Origin: Xanthobacteraceae bacterium
GTDB taxonomy: Bacteria; Pseudomonadota; Alphaproteobacteria; Rhizobiales; Xanthobacteraceae
DNA length: 9,934 bases
NCBI GenBank assembly: GCA_030037185.1
Contig: JASHRR010000445.1
Location: 1-9,934 of the forward strand
Direction: 5' to 3'
The notes below the pieces were generated by a model. It saw only the letters and a list, made by a program, of their open reading frames with translations. It was not told where the DNA came from and made no database searches. Positions within the stretch are counted from its first letter, which is position 1, and each line of letters begins with the position of its first letter. This document shows, one piece after another, positions 1-7,536 of this stretch. Position numbers and translations under genes: made by a program.

Positions 1-1032
1 AAACACGGCACCGGCGCCTTTGGGCGCGTATTTCTTGGCAAGGCCGTGGTAGCGGTCGCCCGGCAGGCCCGGATAGCTAACCCAGGTCACCGCGGCATGA
101 TCTGCGAGCCACGAGGCGACAGTGGTCGCGTTGTCGCAATGGCGCTGCATGCGCAACGGCAGCGTCTCTATTCCGGTGAGGATCAGGAAGGCGTTGAAAG
201 GTGATAGGGCAGGGCCGAGGTCGCGCAAACTCAGCATCCGGCACGCCATCGCGAAAGCGAAGTTGCCGAAGGTTTCGTGCAGGACGATGCCCTGATATTC
301 CGGGCGCGGTTCGGACAGCATCGGATAGCGGTCTTCGAGCGACCAGTTGAACGTGCCGGCATCGACAATCAGTCCACCCATCGAATTGCCATGGCCACCG
401 AGAAACTTAGTGAGTGAATGCACCACGACGTCGGCGCCGTGCTCGATCGGCCTGCACAGGTAGGGCGTCGCCAACGTGTTGTCGACAATGAGCGGCACGC
501 CGGCGCGGCGCGCCATTTTGGCGACCGCTTCGATGTCGGTGATGATCCCGCCGGGATTTGCGATCGATTCGACGAAGATCGCCTTGGTCTTGGGAGAAAC
601 CGCACGCTCGAAGCTGTCGAGGTCATCAGGGTCCGCCCACCCCACGCTCCAGCCGAAGTTGCGGAACGCGTGGTTGAATTGGTTGATCGAGCCGCCATAG
701 AGCTTCTTCGCCGCGACAAGCTCGTCGCCGGGAGTCATCAATGCGTGCAATACCACTACCTGAGCCGCGTGGCCCGATGCGACCGCGAGCCCCGCGGTGC
801 CGCCTTCGAGCGCCGCGACGCGCTCCTCCAGCACCGCATTGGTCGGGTTGCCGATGCGGCTATAGATATTGCCGAAGGTCTGCAAACCGAACAGTGATGC
901 CGCGTGATCTGCGTCTTCGAACACGAACGACGTGGTTTGATAGATCGGGGTGGCGCGCGCCCCGGTCGTCGGATCAGGCTGGCTTCCCGCATGGACCGCA
1001 AGCGTAGCGAAACCGGGCGTACGTTCAGTCAT
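1..1032 (-). CDS. metY: O-acetylhomoserine sulfhydrylase (aminocarboxypropyltransferase), 3' end cut by window edge
   Basis: PLP enzyme that makes homocysteine (or methionine) from O-acetylhomoserine and sulfide or methanethiol in the cytoplasm. The reading frame is open from ATG at 1032 to base 1, giving 344 of the roughly 430 residues usual for the family. The N-terminus ([10 protein letters not shown], then [18 protein letters not shown] at about 19-36) is typical of MetY. The cofactor-binding region is visible as YSRIGNPT (57-64), SGHAAQ (86-91) and [12 protein letters not shown] (184-195). The PLP Schiff-base lysine is K209 in [11 protein letters not shown]. The start codon overlaps the stop of the upstream CoA-binding gene (ATGA), so translation is probably coupled. 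Cystathionine gamma-synthase or OSHS (MetZ) is a less likely alternative, because the N-terminal motif and the FGNIYSRI spacing fit MetY better. Confidence 0.95.
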   Translation of the reverse strand, partial: MTERTPGFATLAVHAGSQPDPTTGARATPIYQTTSFVFEDADHAASLFGLQTFGNIYSRIGNPTNAVLEERVAALEGGTAGLAVASGHAAQVVVLHALMTPGDELVAAKKLYGGSINQFNHAFRNFGWSVGWADPDDLDSFERAVSPKTKAIFVESIANPGGIITDIEAVAKMARRAGVPLIVDNTLATPYLCRPIEHGADVVVHSLTKFLGGHGNSMGGLIVDAGTFNWSLEDRYPMLSEPRPEYQGIVLHETFGNFAFAMACRMLSLRDLGPALSPFNAFLILTGIETLPLRMQRHCDNATTVASWLADHAAVTWVSYPGLPGDRYHGLAKKYAPKGAGAVF

Positions 1033-1622
1033 GAGCCGCCTTGTCCGTCGCTGCGCCAGCCCGCACGCTCCGCGGCGGCCGTCGTGCCGCCCGCCATCGT
1101 AACCCGGTCAAGCGACAGACGCTGCACACCGCGCGCAGGCGGCTTGGTGCGCTTTGCGGTGAGCGTGCGCGAATTGACGCCCATCCAGGAAATCTCCGAC
1201 GACAGGCGGCCGTATTCGATCTTGGGGCAGCGGTTCATCACGACCTTCAGACCGTTCGCTTCGGCAAGTCTGGCCGCCTCGTCATTGCGAACGCCGAGCT
1301 GCATCCAGATGACGCGCGGCCGCGGCTGCACCTGCAGCGCCTCGACCACGATGGGAAGCACGTGCTGGGAGGCGCGGAACACATCGACCATGTCGATCGG
1401 TTCCGGTATGTCAATGAGGGTAGCGTGAGCTAACCGGCCAAGTAAGTGCTGCCCCGCCAGTCCGGGATTGACGGGAATCATGTGGTAACCACGCTCAAGG
1501 AGATACTTGAAGACGAAATAGCTGGGCCGGCTGATGTTGGCCGATACCCCGACCATGGCAATCGTCTTTGCGGTTGTGAGAATGCCGCGAATGTAAGCGT
1601 CGTCATAGCGATCGTGGTTCAT
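1029..1622 (-). CDS. CoA-binding domain protein, YccU family
   Basis: 197 residues. The N-terminal Rossmann-type CoA_binding_2 domain runs from about 15 to 140: TIAMVGVSANISRPSY is the nucleotide-binding loop, then YHMIPVNPG, PRVIWMQLGVRNDEAA and the closing motif MNRCPKIEYGRL (about 129-140). YccU-type proteins are usually about 140 residues; this one continues for about 57 residues (SSEISWMGVNSR and a basic, low-complexity tail). The function of the family is not settled; binding of CoA or an acyl-CoA is inferred from the fold. Its TGA overlaps the ATG of metY by 4 bases, so the two are probably one transcript. I see no strong Shine-Dalgarno before the ATG at 1622, but the N-terminus is family-like, so I keep this start. 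Confidence 0.9.
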   Translation of the reverse strand: MNHDRYDDAYIRGILTTAKTIAMVGVSANISRPSYFVFKYLLERGYHMIPVNPGLAGQHLLGRLAHATLIDIPEPIDMVDVFRASQHVLPIVVEALQVQPRPRVIWMQLGVRNDEAARLAEANGLKVVMNRCPKIEYGRLSSEISWMGVNSRTLTAKRTKPPARGVQRLSLDRVTMAGGTTAAAERAGWRSDGQGGS

Positions 1623-1759
1623 TCGGCCGAATTAAAAGGCAGGTGGAGAACACCGATGACGACTCTAGCCTTGGTTGAGCGAACCCGGTGGCGAGCGTTG
1701 GGCGGTCTGGATTCGCTGCGTTCGATGCGGCCGCGTGCTTACGGCGTCGTTAGCATTCG

Positions 1760-2017
1760 TCACCGCTTTTGCCTCGACAGGGCGTTCGAAGGGGCAGGCA
1801 CAATCGACGCGCTGATGATTTTCTTGCAGGCCGGGCTGAGCTGGTTCACCCTGCGAACCAGACATTCGTAGACGCGATCGCGATCGGGAATCTCATCGGC
1901 GCACAGGATTTGAGCGTCGGGCGTGCAGGCTAGCCGCTCCTCGACTGTCTCGGCGGGTGCGCGTAACGTGGTGGCTGATGCCAAAATGGCGAATGCGAGC
2001 ACGACGCGGTAAAGCAT
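1760..2017 (-). CDS. small secreted four-cysteine protein
   Basis: 85 residues. The first 20-22 residues form a Sec signal peptide (basic MLYR, then VVLAFAILASATTL, with likely cleavage after A20 or A22). The mature part has four cysteines at 31, 39, 52 and 64 in a pattern C-x7-C-x12-C-x11-C (CTPDAQILC, then YEC, then LSPAC), suggesting two disulfides in the periplasm. I recall similar short cysteine-rich secreted proteins in Bradyrhizobium and relatives; no function is established that I know of. The start is well supported by AGGAGG five bases before the ATG. It lies 137 bases upstream of the CoA-binding gene on the same strand and may or may not share its transcript. The C-terminal tail is basic. 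Confidence 0.8.
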   Translation of the reverse strand: MLYRVVLAFAILASATTLRAPAETVEERLACTPDAQILCADEIPDRDRVYECLVRRVNQLSPACKKIISASIVPAPSNALSRQKR

Positions 2018-2071
2018 AGGTTCCTCCTTCGTGTAAGCTTACCCCTCCTGACCGTGTCTGGGAGCACGAGT

Positions 2072-2100
2072 GTCCCGCCTGGTAAAGAAAACGGTGGGAC
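2072..2100. other. stem-loop between crotonase-like gene and secreted-protein gene
   Basis: Arms GTCCCGCC (2072-2079) and GGTGGGAC (2093-2100) pair over 8 bases with one G-U, with a 13-base A-rich loop. It lies about 130 bases past the end of the minus-strand crotonase-like gene. No T-run follows on either strand, so a rho-independent terminator is only a weak guess. Confidence 0.35.
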
Positions 2101-2230
2101 CCCCGCGCTCCCGCAGGGAAGGGGAACGGGATTTCAGCGCCAAACGAGAGGGTTCGTCGCGTGCCCGCCGACAGTGCGACCACGACCTCAACCCCGATTT
2201 GAATCGATTCGCGAACTCCCCCTGTGTCCA

Positions 2231-3046
2231 TCAATCATCCCATTGCGGCGGCCGCTTGGCAAGAAAGGCCCCAATCCCTTCCTTGGCATCTGCGGCGAAC
2301 AGGTCGTCCACCATGACCCGAGAGGCGTGCTCATAAGCATCCGCCAAATCCATCGCAAGTTGGGCGTGGAACGCTTGTTTGCCGGCGCGAATCGCCCGCG
2401 CCGACTTCGAAGCGATCCGCCGGGCAAGCCGCATGGCCTCGGGCAGCTCCTCTCCGGCCGCAACCACCCGGTTGACAAGCCCGATGCGGTGGGCATCGGC
2501 GGCCGAGACAGCGTCACCGGTGAGGAGCATTTCCATGGCGTGCTTTGCGGCCACGTTGCGCGACAGCGCCACCATTGGCGTGGAGCAGAACAGACCGATG
2601 TTCACGCCCGGGGTCGCAAAGGTGGCGTCCGCCGCCGCAACCGCAAGGTCGCTACTGGCGACCAGCTGGCAGCCGGCGGCCCACGCCGCGCCCTGTACGC
2701 AGGCGATTACCGGCTTGGGCAGCTGCACGATGGACATCATCATGGTGCTGCACAGACTGCAAATCCGGGTGAAAAAGCTGCGGCCGCCATCGGGATCGCT
2801 CCGGTGCGCGGTGAGTTCCCGCAGATCATGCCCGGAGCAGAACGCCGGGCCTTCGGCAGCAATGACGACGGCACGCACCGAGCTGTCGCGCCCGAGCGAG
2901 GCGAGTGCGGCGATCAATTCGGTGAGCAGTTCCTCCGATAGGCTGTTGCGCGATGCCAACCGGTTAAGGATGAGGCGTGCCACCGCGTCCTCGGTCTCGC
3001 GGCGCAGCACCGGACCAGTCGAAATTGCCAGGGCAGTAGCGCTCAA
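2231..3046 (-). CDS. crotonase-fold protein, ECHDC3-like (annotated enoyl-CoA hydratase family)
   Basis: 271 residues, the usual length for the enoyl-CoA hydratase/isomerase superfamily. The oxyanion-hole regions are clear: AFCSGHDLREL (69-78) and VQGAAWAAGCQLVASSDL (118-134ff), followed by GVNIGLFCSTPMVALSR (147-163). The two glutamates that do hydration in classical crotonases (Glu144 and Glu164 of the rat enzyme) align here with Q127 and G147, so hydratase activity is doubtful; this pattern and the FCSTP motif match the ECHDC3-like branch. It probably binds an acyl-CoA, but the reaction is unknown. The start is TTG at 3046, chosen because AAGGA (minus strand, 3057-3053) lies six bases upstream and no better ATG exists. 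It is divergent from rplM. Confidence 0.9.
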   Translation of the reverse strand: MSATALAISTGPVLRRETEDAVARLILNRLASRNSLSEELLTELIAALASLGRDSSVRAVVIAAEGPAFCSGHDLRELTAHRSDPDGGRSFFTRICSLCSTMMMSIVQLPKPVIACVQGAAWAAGCQLVASSDLAVAAADATFATPGVNIGLFCSTPMVALSRNVAAKHAMEMLLTGDAVSAADAHRIGLVNRVVAAGEELPEAMRLARRIASKSARAIRAGKQAFHAQLAMDLADAYEHASRVMVDDLFAADAKEGIGAFLAKRPPQWDD

Positions 3047-3649
3047 CTCTCGTCCTTGTTCGTTTCGCGGACGCCCGCGCTTTCAGCATCTCTTGAGAGT
3101 GCCGGCAAGCGACACGCCAACCGGCGCAGGCGGTGACTGCGGCTCATCTAATCCTGCGACCTTTGCAACACAATGTGGTGACGCAGCTGACAGGCCGCAA
3201 AATTGAACTTTTGTCGAGACGTCTCGGCCAGTCGAACGCTCCGCACGGCGAGCCAGGTCTCTTCATCGAGGAGATTTGGTCCTTGAGGACTCGGCGATCG
3301 CCAGGGTGGTCGGCCGATATGGCCAGCCCGCACGAAATGAAGTCCTCTAGACGGGCTGGGCTACTCCGCGCCCCGCCCGCTGTGCCGGGTTCCCTTGCAG
3401 TCATCATAAATCTCGGCATCAAATTTATCGTCAAGGCAAGCGCTGCCGAGCTTCTGGCAGAGGCAAGATTGATGAACCCTGGCAAATGGTTAGCGGTCAG
3501 GCAGGCCGACATCCGGTCGGCCGGTGGCGGGCAACCCATCGCGACGCGCCGTCCACATATTTTATTTCGCGGCAACGAGATCGCTACAGGCACTATATTA
3601 CCATGATCGTAACTGGATGATTTTCTGGAAAAAATTGGTGGCCCGCGGG
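3047..3649. other. divergent intergenic region without a supported gene
   Basis: About 600 bases between the TTG start of the crotonase-like gene and the rplM promoter. Open frames on both strands here have no recognisable domain, no good ribosome binding site and mirror each other, so I do not call them genes. There is a small perfect hairpin at 3504-3522 (GGCCGAC, loop ATCCG, GTCGGCC). The stretch around 3395-3445 and 3555-3620 is more AT-rich than the surrounding coding DNA. Confidence 0.6.
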
Positions 3650-3678
3650 TTGACCCCAGCCGGCGGCTCCGCTACAGA
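3650..3678 (+). promoter_or_regulatory. sigma-70-type promoter of rplM-rpsI
   Basis: TTGACC (3650-3655), a 17-base spacer, then TACAGA (3673-3678), the only such arrangement near the gene. The rplM start codon follows 29 bases later, giving a short leader of about 22 bases. The match to the housekeeping consensus is good in the -35 and fair in the -10, as expected for a strongly expressed ribosomal operon in this group. Confidence 0.7.
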
Positions 3679-3707
3679 AGCGCCAGAACGCCAAGCGGGA
3701 AAATTCC

Positions 3708-4172
3708 ATGAGCACATTTTCGGCCAAGCCGGCCGATGTCGTCAAGAAATGGGTCGTGATCGACGGCACCGGTCTCATCGTAGGCCGCCTCGCCACCATT
3801 ATCGCGATGCGGCTGCGCGGCAAGCACAAGCCGACCTACACGCCTCATGTCGACTGTGGCGACAACATCATTGTCATCAATGCCGAGAAGGTGATTCTGA
3901 CCGGACGTAAGGTGGACAAGAAGATCTATCACCACCACACCGGCTTCACCGGCGGCATCAAAGAGCGCTCCGCGAAGTTCTTCCTGCGTGGTCGATTCCC
4001 CGAGCGCATCGTGGAGAAGGCGGTGGAGCGCATGCTGCCGCGCGGTCCGCTGGGCCGGCGCCAGCTTGCCAATCTTCGCGTTTATAAGGGCCCCGAGCAT
4101 CCCCATGCTGCGCAGGCGCCCGAAGCCTTGGATGTCGCAGCGATGAACCGCAAGAATGCGAGGAGCGCCTGA
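3708..4172 (+). CDS. rplM: 50S ribosomal protein L13
   Basis: 154 residues, full length for bacterial L13, an early-assembly protein of the large subunit that binds 23S rRNA. It starts with [18 protein letters not shown] (about 13-30), has [20 protein letters not shown] (39-58), the [10 protein letters not shown] loop (about 74-83) and the diagnostic [10 protein letters not shown] followed by [17 protein letters not shown] near the C-terminus. The ATG is preceded by GGGA at a suitable distance. It is followed after 2 bases by rpsI, the standard L13-S9 pair; the ribosome binding site of rpsI lies inside the end of this gene. Confidence 0.99.
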   Translation: MSTFSAKPADVVKKWVVIDGTGLIVGRLATIIAMRLRGKHKPTYTPHVDCGDNIIVINAEKVILTGRKVDKKIYHHHTGFTGGIKERSAKFFLRGRFPERIVEKAVERMLPRGPLGRRQLANLRVYKGPEHPHAAQAPEALDVAAMNRKNARSA

Positions 4173-4174
4173 TC

Positions 4175-4651
4175 ATGGCCGAGACGATGCAATCGCTCGA
4201 TCAGTTGTCGGCACTCAAGCCGGCCACGCCGGAAGCCCCGAAATACGTCCAGAAGCTCGATAATCTCGGTCGCGCCTATGCGACCGGCAAGCGCAAGAAC
4301 GCCGTCGCGCGCGTCTGGGTCAAGCGCGGCACCGGCAAGATCACGGTCAACAACCGCGCGATCGAAGTCTTCTTCGCCCGGCCGGTATTGCGCATGATGA
4401 TCTCGCAGCCGCTGGTCAGTTCCAATCGCAGCGGCCAATACGACGTCATTTGCCGGGTGTCGGGCGGCGGATTATCGGGCCAGGCGGGTGCGGTGCGCCA
4501 TGGCCTCTCCAAGGCCCTCACGAATTTCGAGCCGGAGCTGCGTAACGTGCTCAAGCGCGGTGGCTTCCTCACGCGCGACAGCCGCGTCGTCGAGCGCAAG
4601 AAATACGGCAAGGCCAAGGCGCGGCGGTCGTTCCAGTTCTCGAAGCGGTGA
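4175..4651 (+). CDS. rpsI: 30S ribosomal protein S9
   Basis: 158 residues, with the N-terminal extension of about 30 residues common in alphaproteobacteria. The conserved core begins at [17 protein letters not shown]. The S9 signature [19 protein letters not shown] is present at about 99-117, and the protein ends in the basic tail RRSFQFSKR, whose last arginine reaches the P-site tRNA in the assembled ribosome. AGGAG at 4161-4165, within the last codons of rplM, is the ribosome binding site, nine bases before the ATG. Co-transcribed with rplM. Confidence 0.99.
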   Translation: MAETMQSLDQLSALKPATPEAPKYVQKLDNLGRAYATGKRKNAVARVWVKRGTGKITVNNRAIEVFFARPVLRMMISQPLVSSNRSGQYDVICRVSGGGLSGQAGAVRHGLSKALTNFEPELRNVLKRGGFLTRDSRVVERKKYGKAKARRSFQFSKR

Positions 4652-4974
4652 TGGTGACTGCGACATACGCCTCGCGCATCACCAAAGCGTCGACCAAAGT
4701 CATAGCTTCGCCAGGGTGCGCGCACAGCCGTGGTGACTCCCCGTTGGCCAGCGCATGTTGCCGACGGGGCGACAGCAGGGGCGCCGCTCCATCGCGACGC
4801 TCCGATCAGATTGGCTGAAGCGAACTTAGCAGTCGGGGATACGATAAAGTGCGTTCGTCCGCCTTTTTTGCATTTGGTTTGTTGTATGTGAATGACGCTC
4901 CAGGCAGGACCTGAGCCTTCGGCCCTGATCCCGCCCAATTTTGCCTTCTTGAATGCTGCCCAGCAGAGCAGGCC
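4652..4974. other. intergenic region between rpsI and the radical SAM gene, with a stem-loop at 4739-4769
   Basis: No gene is supported here. A 10-base stem CCCCGTTGGC (4739-4748) with GCCGACGGGG (4760-4769), one G-U pair and an 11-base loop, lies about 90 bases after rpsI. It could end or stabilise the ribosomal transcript, although no T-run follows. Downstream of it (4800-4890) the DNA becomes AT-richer and probably carries the promoter of the radical SAM gene, but I see no clean -35/-10 pair. Confidence 0.55.
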
Positions 4975-6588
4975 ATGTCCCATTCGTCTCTTGCCGTCAG
5001 CGATCGAACCGACTGGCCGTTGCAGGCAATGGCGAAGACCGCCGTCGCGCGGCGGATTCTTTGCGTTTTTCCCCGTTACGAACCGTCCCTGGGCTCTTTC
5101 GACTACGCCTACGACCTCACCGGCAATCTGCGCGCCTTCATGCCGCCGCAGGGATTGCTGGTGATCGCGGCGTCGGTGCCTCCCGGCTGGCAGGTCAGAT
5201 TCGTCGACGAGAACGTAGACCCGGCCAGCCCTGAGGACTTTGCTTGGGCGGATGCCGTGTTCGTCAGCGGGATGCATGTCCAGCGCCACCGGATCATCGA
5301 CATCTGCCGCCGCGCCCACGCGGCCGCAAAGCCGGCCGTGCTGGGCGGTCCCTCGGTGTCAGCGAGCCCAGGGCTTTATCAAGAATTCGATTACATCCAC
5401 GTCGGCGAAATCGGCGACGCCACCACGGAACTGTTCGCCATGCTGGCGCGCGATTGTACCCGCCCGCGTGCCCAGGTCAGGCTGGAGACGCGCGAGCGCC
5501 TGCCGCTCGATAAGTTTCCGATCCCGGCCTATGAGCTGGTGCGCCTCGAATATTATTTCCTCGGCTCGATCCAGTTTTCCTCAGGCTGCCCCTTCACCTG
5601 CGAATTCTGCGACATACCGGGCCTCTACGGCCGCGTGCCGCGCATGAAGCGGCCGGAGCAGATCATTGCCGAGCTCGATAAGATGCGCTCGTGCGGGCTC
5701 TCCACTTCGGTCTATTTCGTCGACGACAATTTCATCGCTAACCGCCGCGCTGTGCGTCAATTGATCCCGCATCTGATCGCCTGGCAGGAGCGGCATTCGT
5801 TCCCGTTTCCATTCGCGTTCGAGGCTACCCTCAACATCGCCAAGTATGATGACCTCCTTGCCGTTCTGCGCGATGCGAATTTCACCAGCATCTTTTGCGG
5901 AATCGAGACGCCCGAGCCCGAAGCGCTGCGGCAGATGTCGAAGAAGCAGAACATGACGATGCCGATCCTCGACGCAGTCGATCGGCTGAACGCCTACGGT
6001 ATGGAAGTCGTCGCCGGCATGATCATCGGTTTAGACACCGATAGCCCTGATACGCAGGAACGGATAACGACTTTCATCGACCAGTCGAATATCCCGATGC
6101 TGACCATCAATTTGCTCCAGGCGTTGCCGCGCACCCCGCTGTGGGATCGCCTAGAACGCGAACATCGACTCAGCGACCATGCGGACCGCGAATCGAACGT
6201 CGTCTTCAAGCTACCCTACGAACAGACGGTCGCGACGTGGCGCGCGTGCCTGCAATACGCCTATGATCCGAAGCGGCTGTTCCGCCGCTATGATTACCAG
6301 ATACACCGCACCTACCCGCATCGTCGCAAAGTCCCGCCGAAGCCCGGCCAGCTCACGATGAAGAATCTGAAACGCGGCCTCATCATGCTATTCAATGTGT
6401 GCTGGAAACTTGGCGTGCTCGCCGACTATCGGGCGGCCTTCTGGGGCTACGCCTGGCCGCGCCTGAAGGAAGGCCGCATCGAGCAAATCATCGCCACCGG
6501 GATCATTGCCAAGCATCTGATCACGTTCGCCCGCAAGGCCTGCGCCGGCGAGCTCAACGCCTCGCATTATTCGAACAAGGTCCGCTAG
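4975..6588 (+). CDS. hpnP: B12-binding radical SAM protein, probable hopanoid C-2 methylase
   Basis: 537 residues. The N-terminal half is a cobalamin-binding domain (ILCVFPRY at 28-35, AFMPPQGLLVIAASVP at 54-69, VDENVDP, VFVSGMHVQR, LGGPSVSAS at 123-131, HVGEIGDAT at 142-150). The radical SAM core follows with the [4Fe-4S] motif C205-PFT-C209-EF-C212, then YFVDDNF (about 247-253), CGIETP (308-313) and GMIIGLDTD. The C-terminus (NLLQALPRTPLWDRL, ESNVVFKLPY, HHLI-like KHLITFARKA) resembles the DUF4070 region of HpnP, which adds a methyl group at C-2 of hopanoids using SAM and methylcobalamin at the inner membrane. The family call is secure; HpnP rather than a paralogue is from remembered similarity. 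The ATG at 5029 (residue 19) is a possible alternative start, since neither start has a clear ribosome binding site. Confidence 0.75.
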   Translation: MSHSSLAVSDRTDWPLQAMAKTAVARRILCVFPRYEPSLGSFDYAYDLTGNLRAFMPPQGLLVIAASVPPGWQVRFVDENVDPASPEDFAWADAVFVSGMHVQRHRIIDICRRAHAAAKPAVLGGPSVSASPGLYQEFDYIHVGEIGDATTELFAMLARDCTRPRAQVRLETRERLPLDKFPIPAYELVRLEYYFLGSIQFSSGCPFTCEFCDIPGLYGRVPRMKRPEQIIAELDKMRSCGLSTSVYFVDDNFIANRRAVRQLIPHLIAWQERHSFPFPFAFEATLNIAKYDDLLAVLRDANFTSIFCGIETPEPEALRQMSKKQNMTMPILDAVDRLNAYGMEVVAGMIIGLDTDSPDTQERITTFIDQSNIPMLTINLLQALPRTPLWDRLEREHRLSDHADRESNVVFKLPYEQTVATWRACLQYAYDPKRLFRRYDYQIHRTYPHRRKVPPKPGQLTMKNLKRGLIMLFNVCWKLGVLADYRAAFWGYAWPRLKEGRIEQIIATGIIAKHLITFARKACAGELNASHYSNKVR

Positions 6589-6659
6589 CAGTCGGCGCCG
6601 GTTCGGCCAGGTAGCGACTATTTATTGCGTAGGGCAAGCCAGCGGGTCTGGCCGCCCTG

Positions 6660-6710
6660 CTGTCATCGGGCCGGCCGGAGTGGAGACCGGATGGGCCGGC
6701 CCGACGACAG
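6660..6710. terminator. strong hairpin after hpnP, possible bidirectional terminator
   Basis: Arms CTGTC-a-TCGGGCCGGCC (6660-6676) and GGCCGGCCCGA-c-GACAG (6694-6710) pair over 11 plus 5 bases with one mismatch and a 17-base loop. It lies 72 bases after the hpnP stop and between two genes that converge (hpnP plus, the small HTH gene minus). There is no T-run on either side, so it is not a classical rho-independent terminator; it may instead stabilise RNA ends or belong to a dispersed palindromic repeat. Confidence 0.45.
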
Positions 6711-6846
6711 GCTCGGCCTGCCCAAGGTTTGACTCCTGCCGCGCCTGCGCGATCAAGCTGGGCGCGAACGCGATGAGCTTCAGGGCCTTCTTGCTTGAGC
6801 AGGCGTTAAGTCCCCGATCTGTTCCACCTCGGCCGCTCGAAGAGAC

Positions 6847-7041
6847 TCACCTCGGAGCCTTGCGCTTGCCGGGTCGCGAGTTGAGCGACACATTCAATGT
6901 CAAAGCCTTTTGGCGGGTTGCTCCTTCGGTACGCTTGAGCTTGCGGGCGATCTCGGCGGCCGGCGTCTTCTGCCGCGCGAGCGACTTGAGTTCGCGGACG
7001 TCTTGCGCGCTCCACACTCGCCTTCTCGACTTTTTGACCAC
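6847..7041 (-). CDS. small basic helix-turn-helix-like protein
   Basis: 64 residues, strongly basic. After the start MVKKSRRR comes WSAQDVRELKSLARQKTP (about 10-27) and AAEIARKLKRTEGATRQKA (28-46), which reads as a compact three-helix HTH or Myb/SANT-like DNA-binding unit (W10 in the first helix, the ATRQKA stretch as recognition helix), and a basic tail ending GKRKAPR. I recall nearly identical short proteins repeated in Bradyrhizobium genomes; the function is unknown and probably DNA binding. The start is GTG at 7041, supported by GGGAG seven bases upstream. It lies 105 bases downstream of gapR on the same strand, separated by a palindrome, so it may be expressed from the gapR transcript or from its own promoter. 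Confidence 0.8.
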   Translation of the reverse strand: MVKKSRRRVWSAQDVRELKSLARQKTPAAEIARKLKRTEGATRQKALTLNVSLNSRPGKRKAPR

Positions 7042-7060
7042 CTTGCGCTCCCGGAGTTAC

Positions 7061-7106
7061 CCCCTCCCTACCCCTCCCGCTTGCGGGGAAAGGGTAGGTG
7101 GGGAGG
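7061..7106. repeat. imperfect C/G-rich palindrome between gapR and the HTH gene
   Basis: A C-rich arm (7061-7079, containing CCCTCCCTACCCCTCCCG) faces a G-rich arm (7084-7106, containing CGGGGAAAGGGTAGGTGGGG) around the loop CTTG. The pairing is imperfect but extends about 15-18 base pairs. Similar elements built on CCCCGCTTGCGGGG are, as I recall, scattered through Bradyrhizobium intergenic DNA. It follows the gapR stop by about 40 bases and could act as its transcription end or RNA stabiliser. Confidence 0.5.
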
Positions 7107-7146
7107 CATCGATTGTACCAACAGCAACCGTCACCTGTCGTCTAAG

Positions 7147-7413
7147 TCAAGCGGCTTTCGCCTCCCGTCTCGTTCCTTTTAAGGCATGCAAGTAAAGATC
7201 GAGAAGCGTTTCGTGCGCTTCACGCTCTTTCTGGTCCTGCTTACGCACCCGGATCACTTCTCGAAGGACCTTAACGTCAAAGCCGTTGTCCTTGGCTTCA
7301 AGATAGATTTCTTTTTTGGCTTCGTTCAGCTCCTTGATCTCCTCGTCGACCCGCTCGAGGCGCTCGACGATCGTGCGCAATTGATCACCCGCAACTTCGC
7401 CCGGTTCGCTCAT
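7147..7413 (-). CDS. gapR: GapR nucleoid-associated protein (DUF2312)
   Basis: 88 residues, typical length. GapR is an alphaproteobacterial chromosome-structuring protein that clamps around overtwisted AT-rich DNA, helps topoisomerases during replication and is needed for normal cell-cycle progress in Caulobacter. The family core is plain: LRTIVERLERVDEEIKELNE (12-31, coiled coil), AKKEIYLEAKDNGFDVKVLR (32-51), VIRVRKQDQKEREAHE (53-68) and LLDLYLHAL (70-78). AGGAG lies six bases before the ATG. The upstream region carries a promoter-like pair overlapped by a CtrA box, which fits regulation by the cell cycle. The downstream neighbour on the same strand is the small HTH gene. Confidence 0.95.
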   Translation of the reverse strand: MSEPGEVAGDQLRTIVERLERVDEEIKELNEAKKEIYLEAKDNGFDVKVLREVIRVRKQDQKEREAHETLLDLYLHALKGTRREAKAA

Positions 7414-7503
7414 GGCTTACTCCTGGTCGATTGGACGCAAGCAAAAGTCGAGCATTTGCTGGAGGACATCAATGCGAGCCGGCGAATGCAGTAAGCAATC
7501 GGT

Positions 7504-7532
7504 TAAATAGGCCTCCCCAGCTTAAAACCTAA
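7504..7532 (-). promoter_or_regulatory. candidate gapR promoter
   Basis: Read on the minus strand: TTAGGT (7532-7527) as a weak -35, a 17-base spacer, and TATTTA (7509-7504) as -10. The weak -35 is covered by the CtrA box, the arrangement expected of an activator-dependent promoter. Transcription would begin about 84 bases before the gapR ATG. Confidence 0.5.
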
Positions 7533-7536
7533 TTAA
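7522..7536. promoter_or_regulatory. CtrA box TTAA-N7-TTAA
   Basis: TTAA (7522-7525), seven bases, TTAA (7533-7536) followed by CC, an exact match to the alphaproteobacterial CtrA consensus TTAA-N7-TTAA(C). A GANTC methylation site (CcrM) lies at 7558-7562, 22 bases further upstream of gapR. It overlaps the -35 of the candidate gapR promoter. Confidence 0.6.

Noticed and set aside
2054..2941. 295-codon open frame on the plus strand
   Set aside because: Antisense shadow of the crotonase-like gene; low-complexity Arg/Gly/His content and no family motif.
3133..3606. Opposed open frames of 157 and 149 codons upstream of rplM
   Set aside because: They overlap each other almost entirely, lack good ribosome binding sites and show no recognisable domain.
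4739..4769. Stem-loop after rpsI as a classical terminator
   Set aside because: The stem is good, but no T-run follows on the plus strand, so I describe it only as a stem-loop within the intergenic entry.
4276..5319. 347-codon open frame on the minus strand
   Set aside because: It runs antisense through rpsI and into hpnP, both of which are certain or strong genes, and its translation is arginine-rich with no domain.
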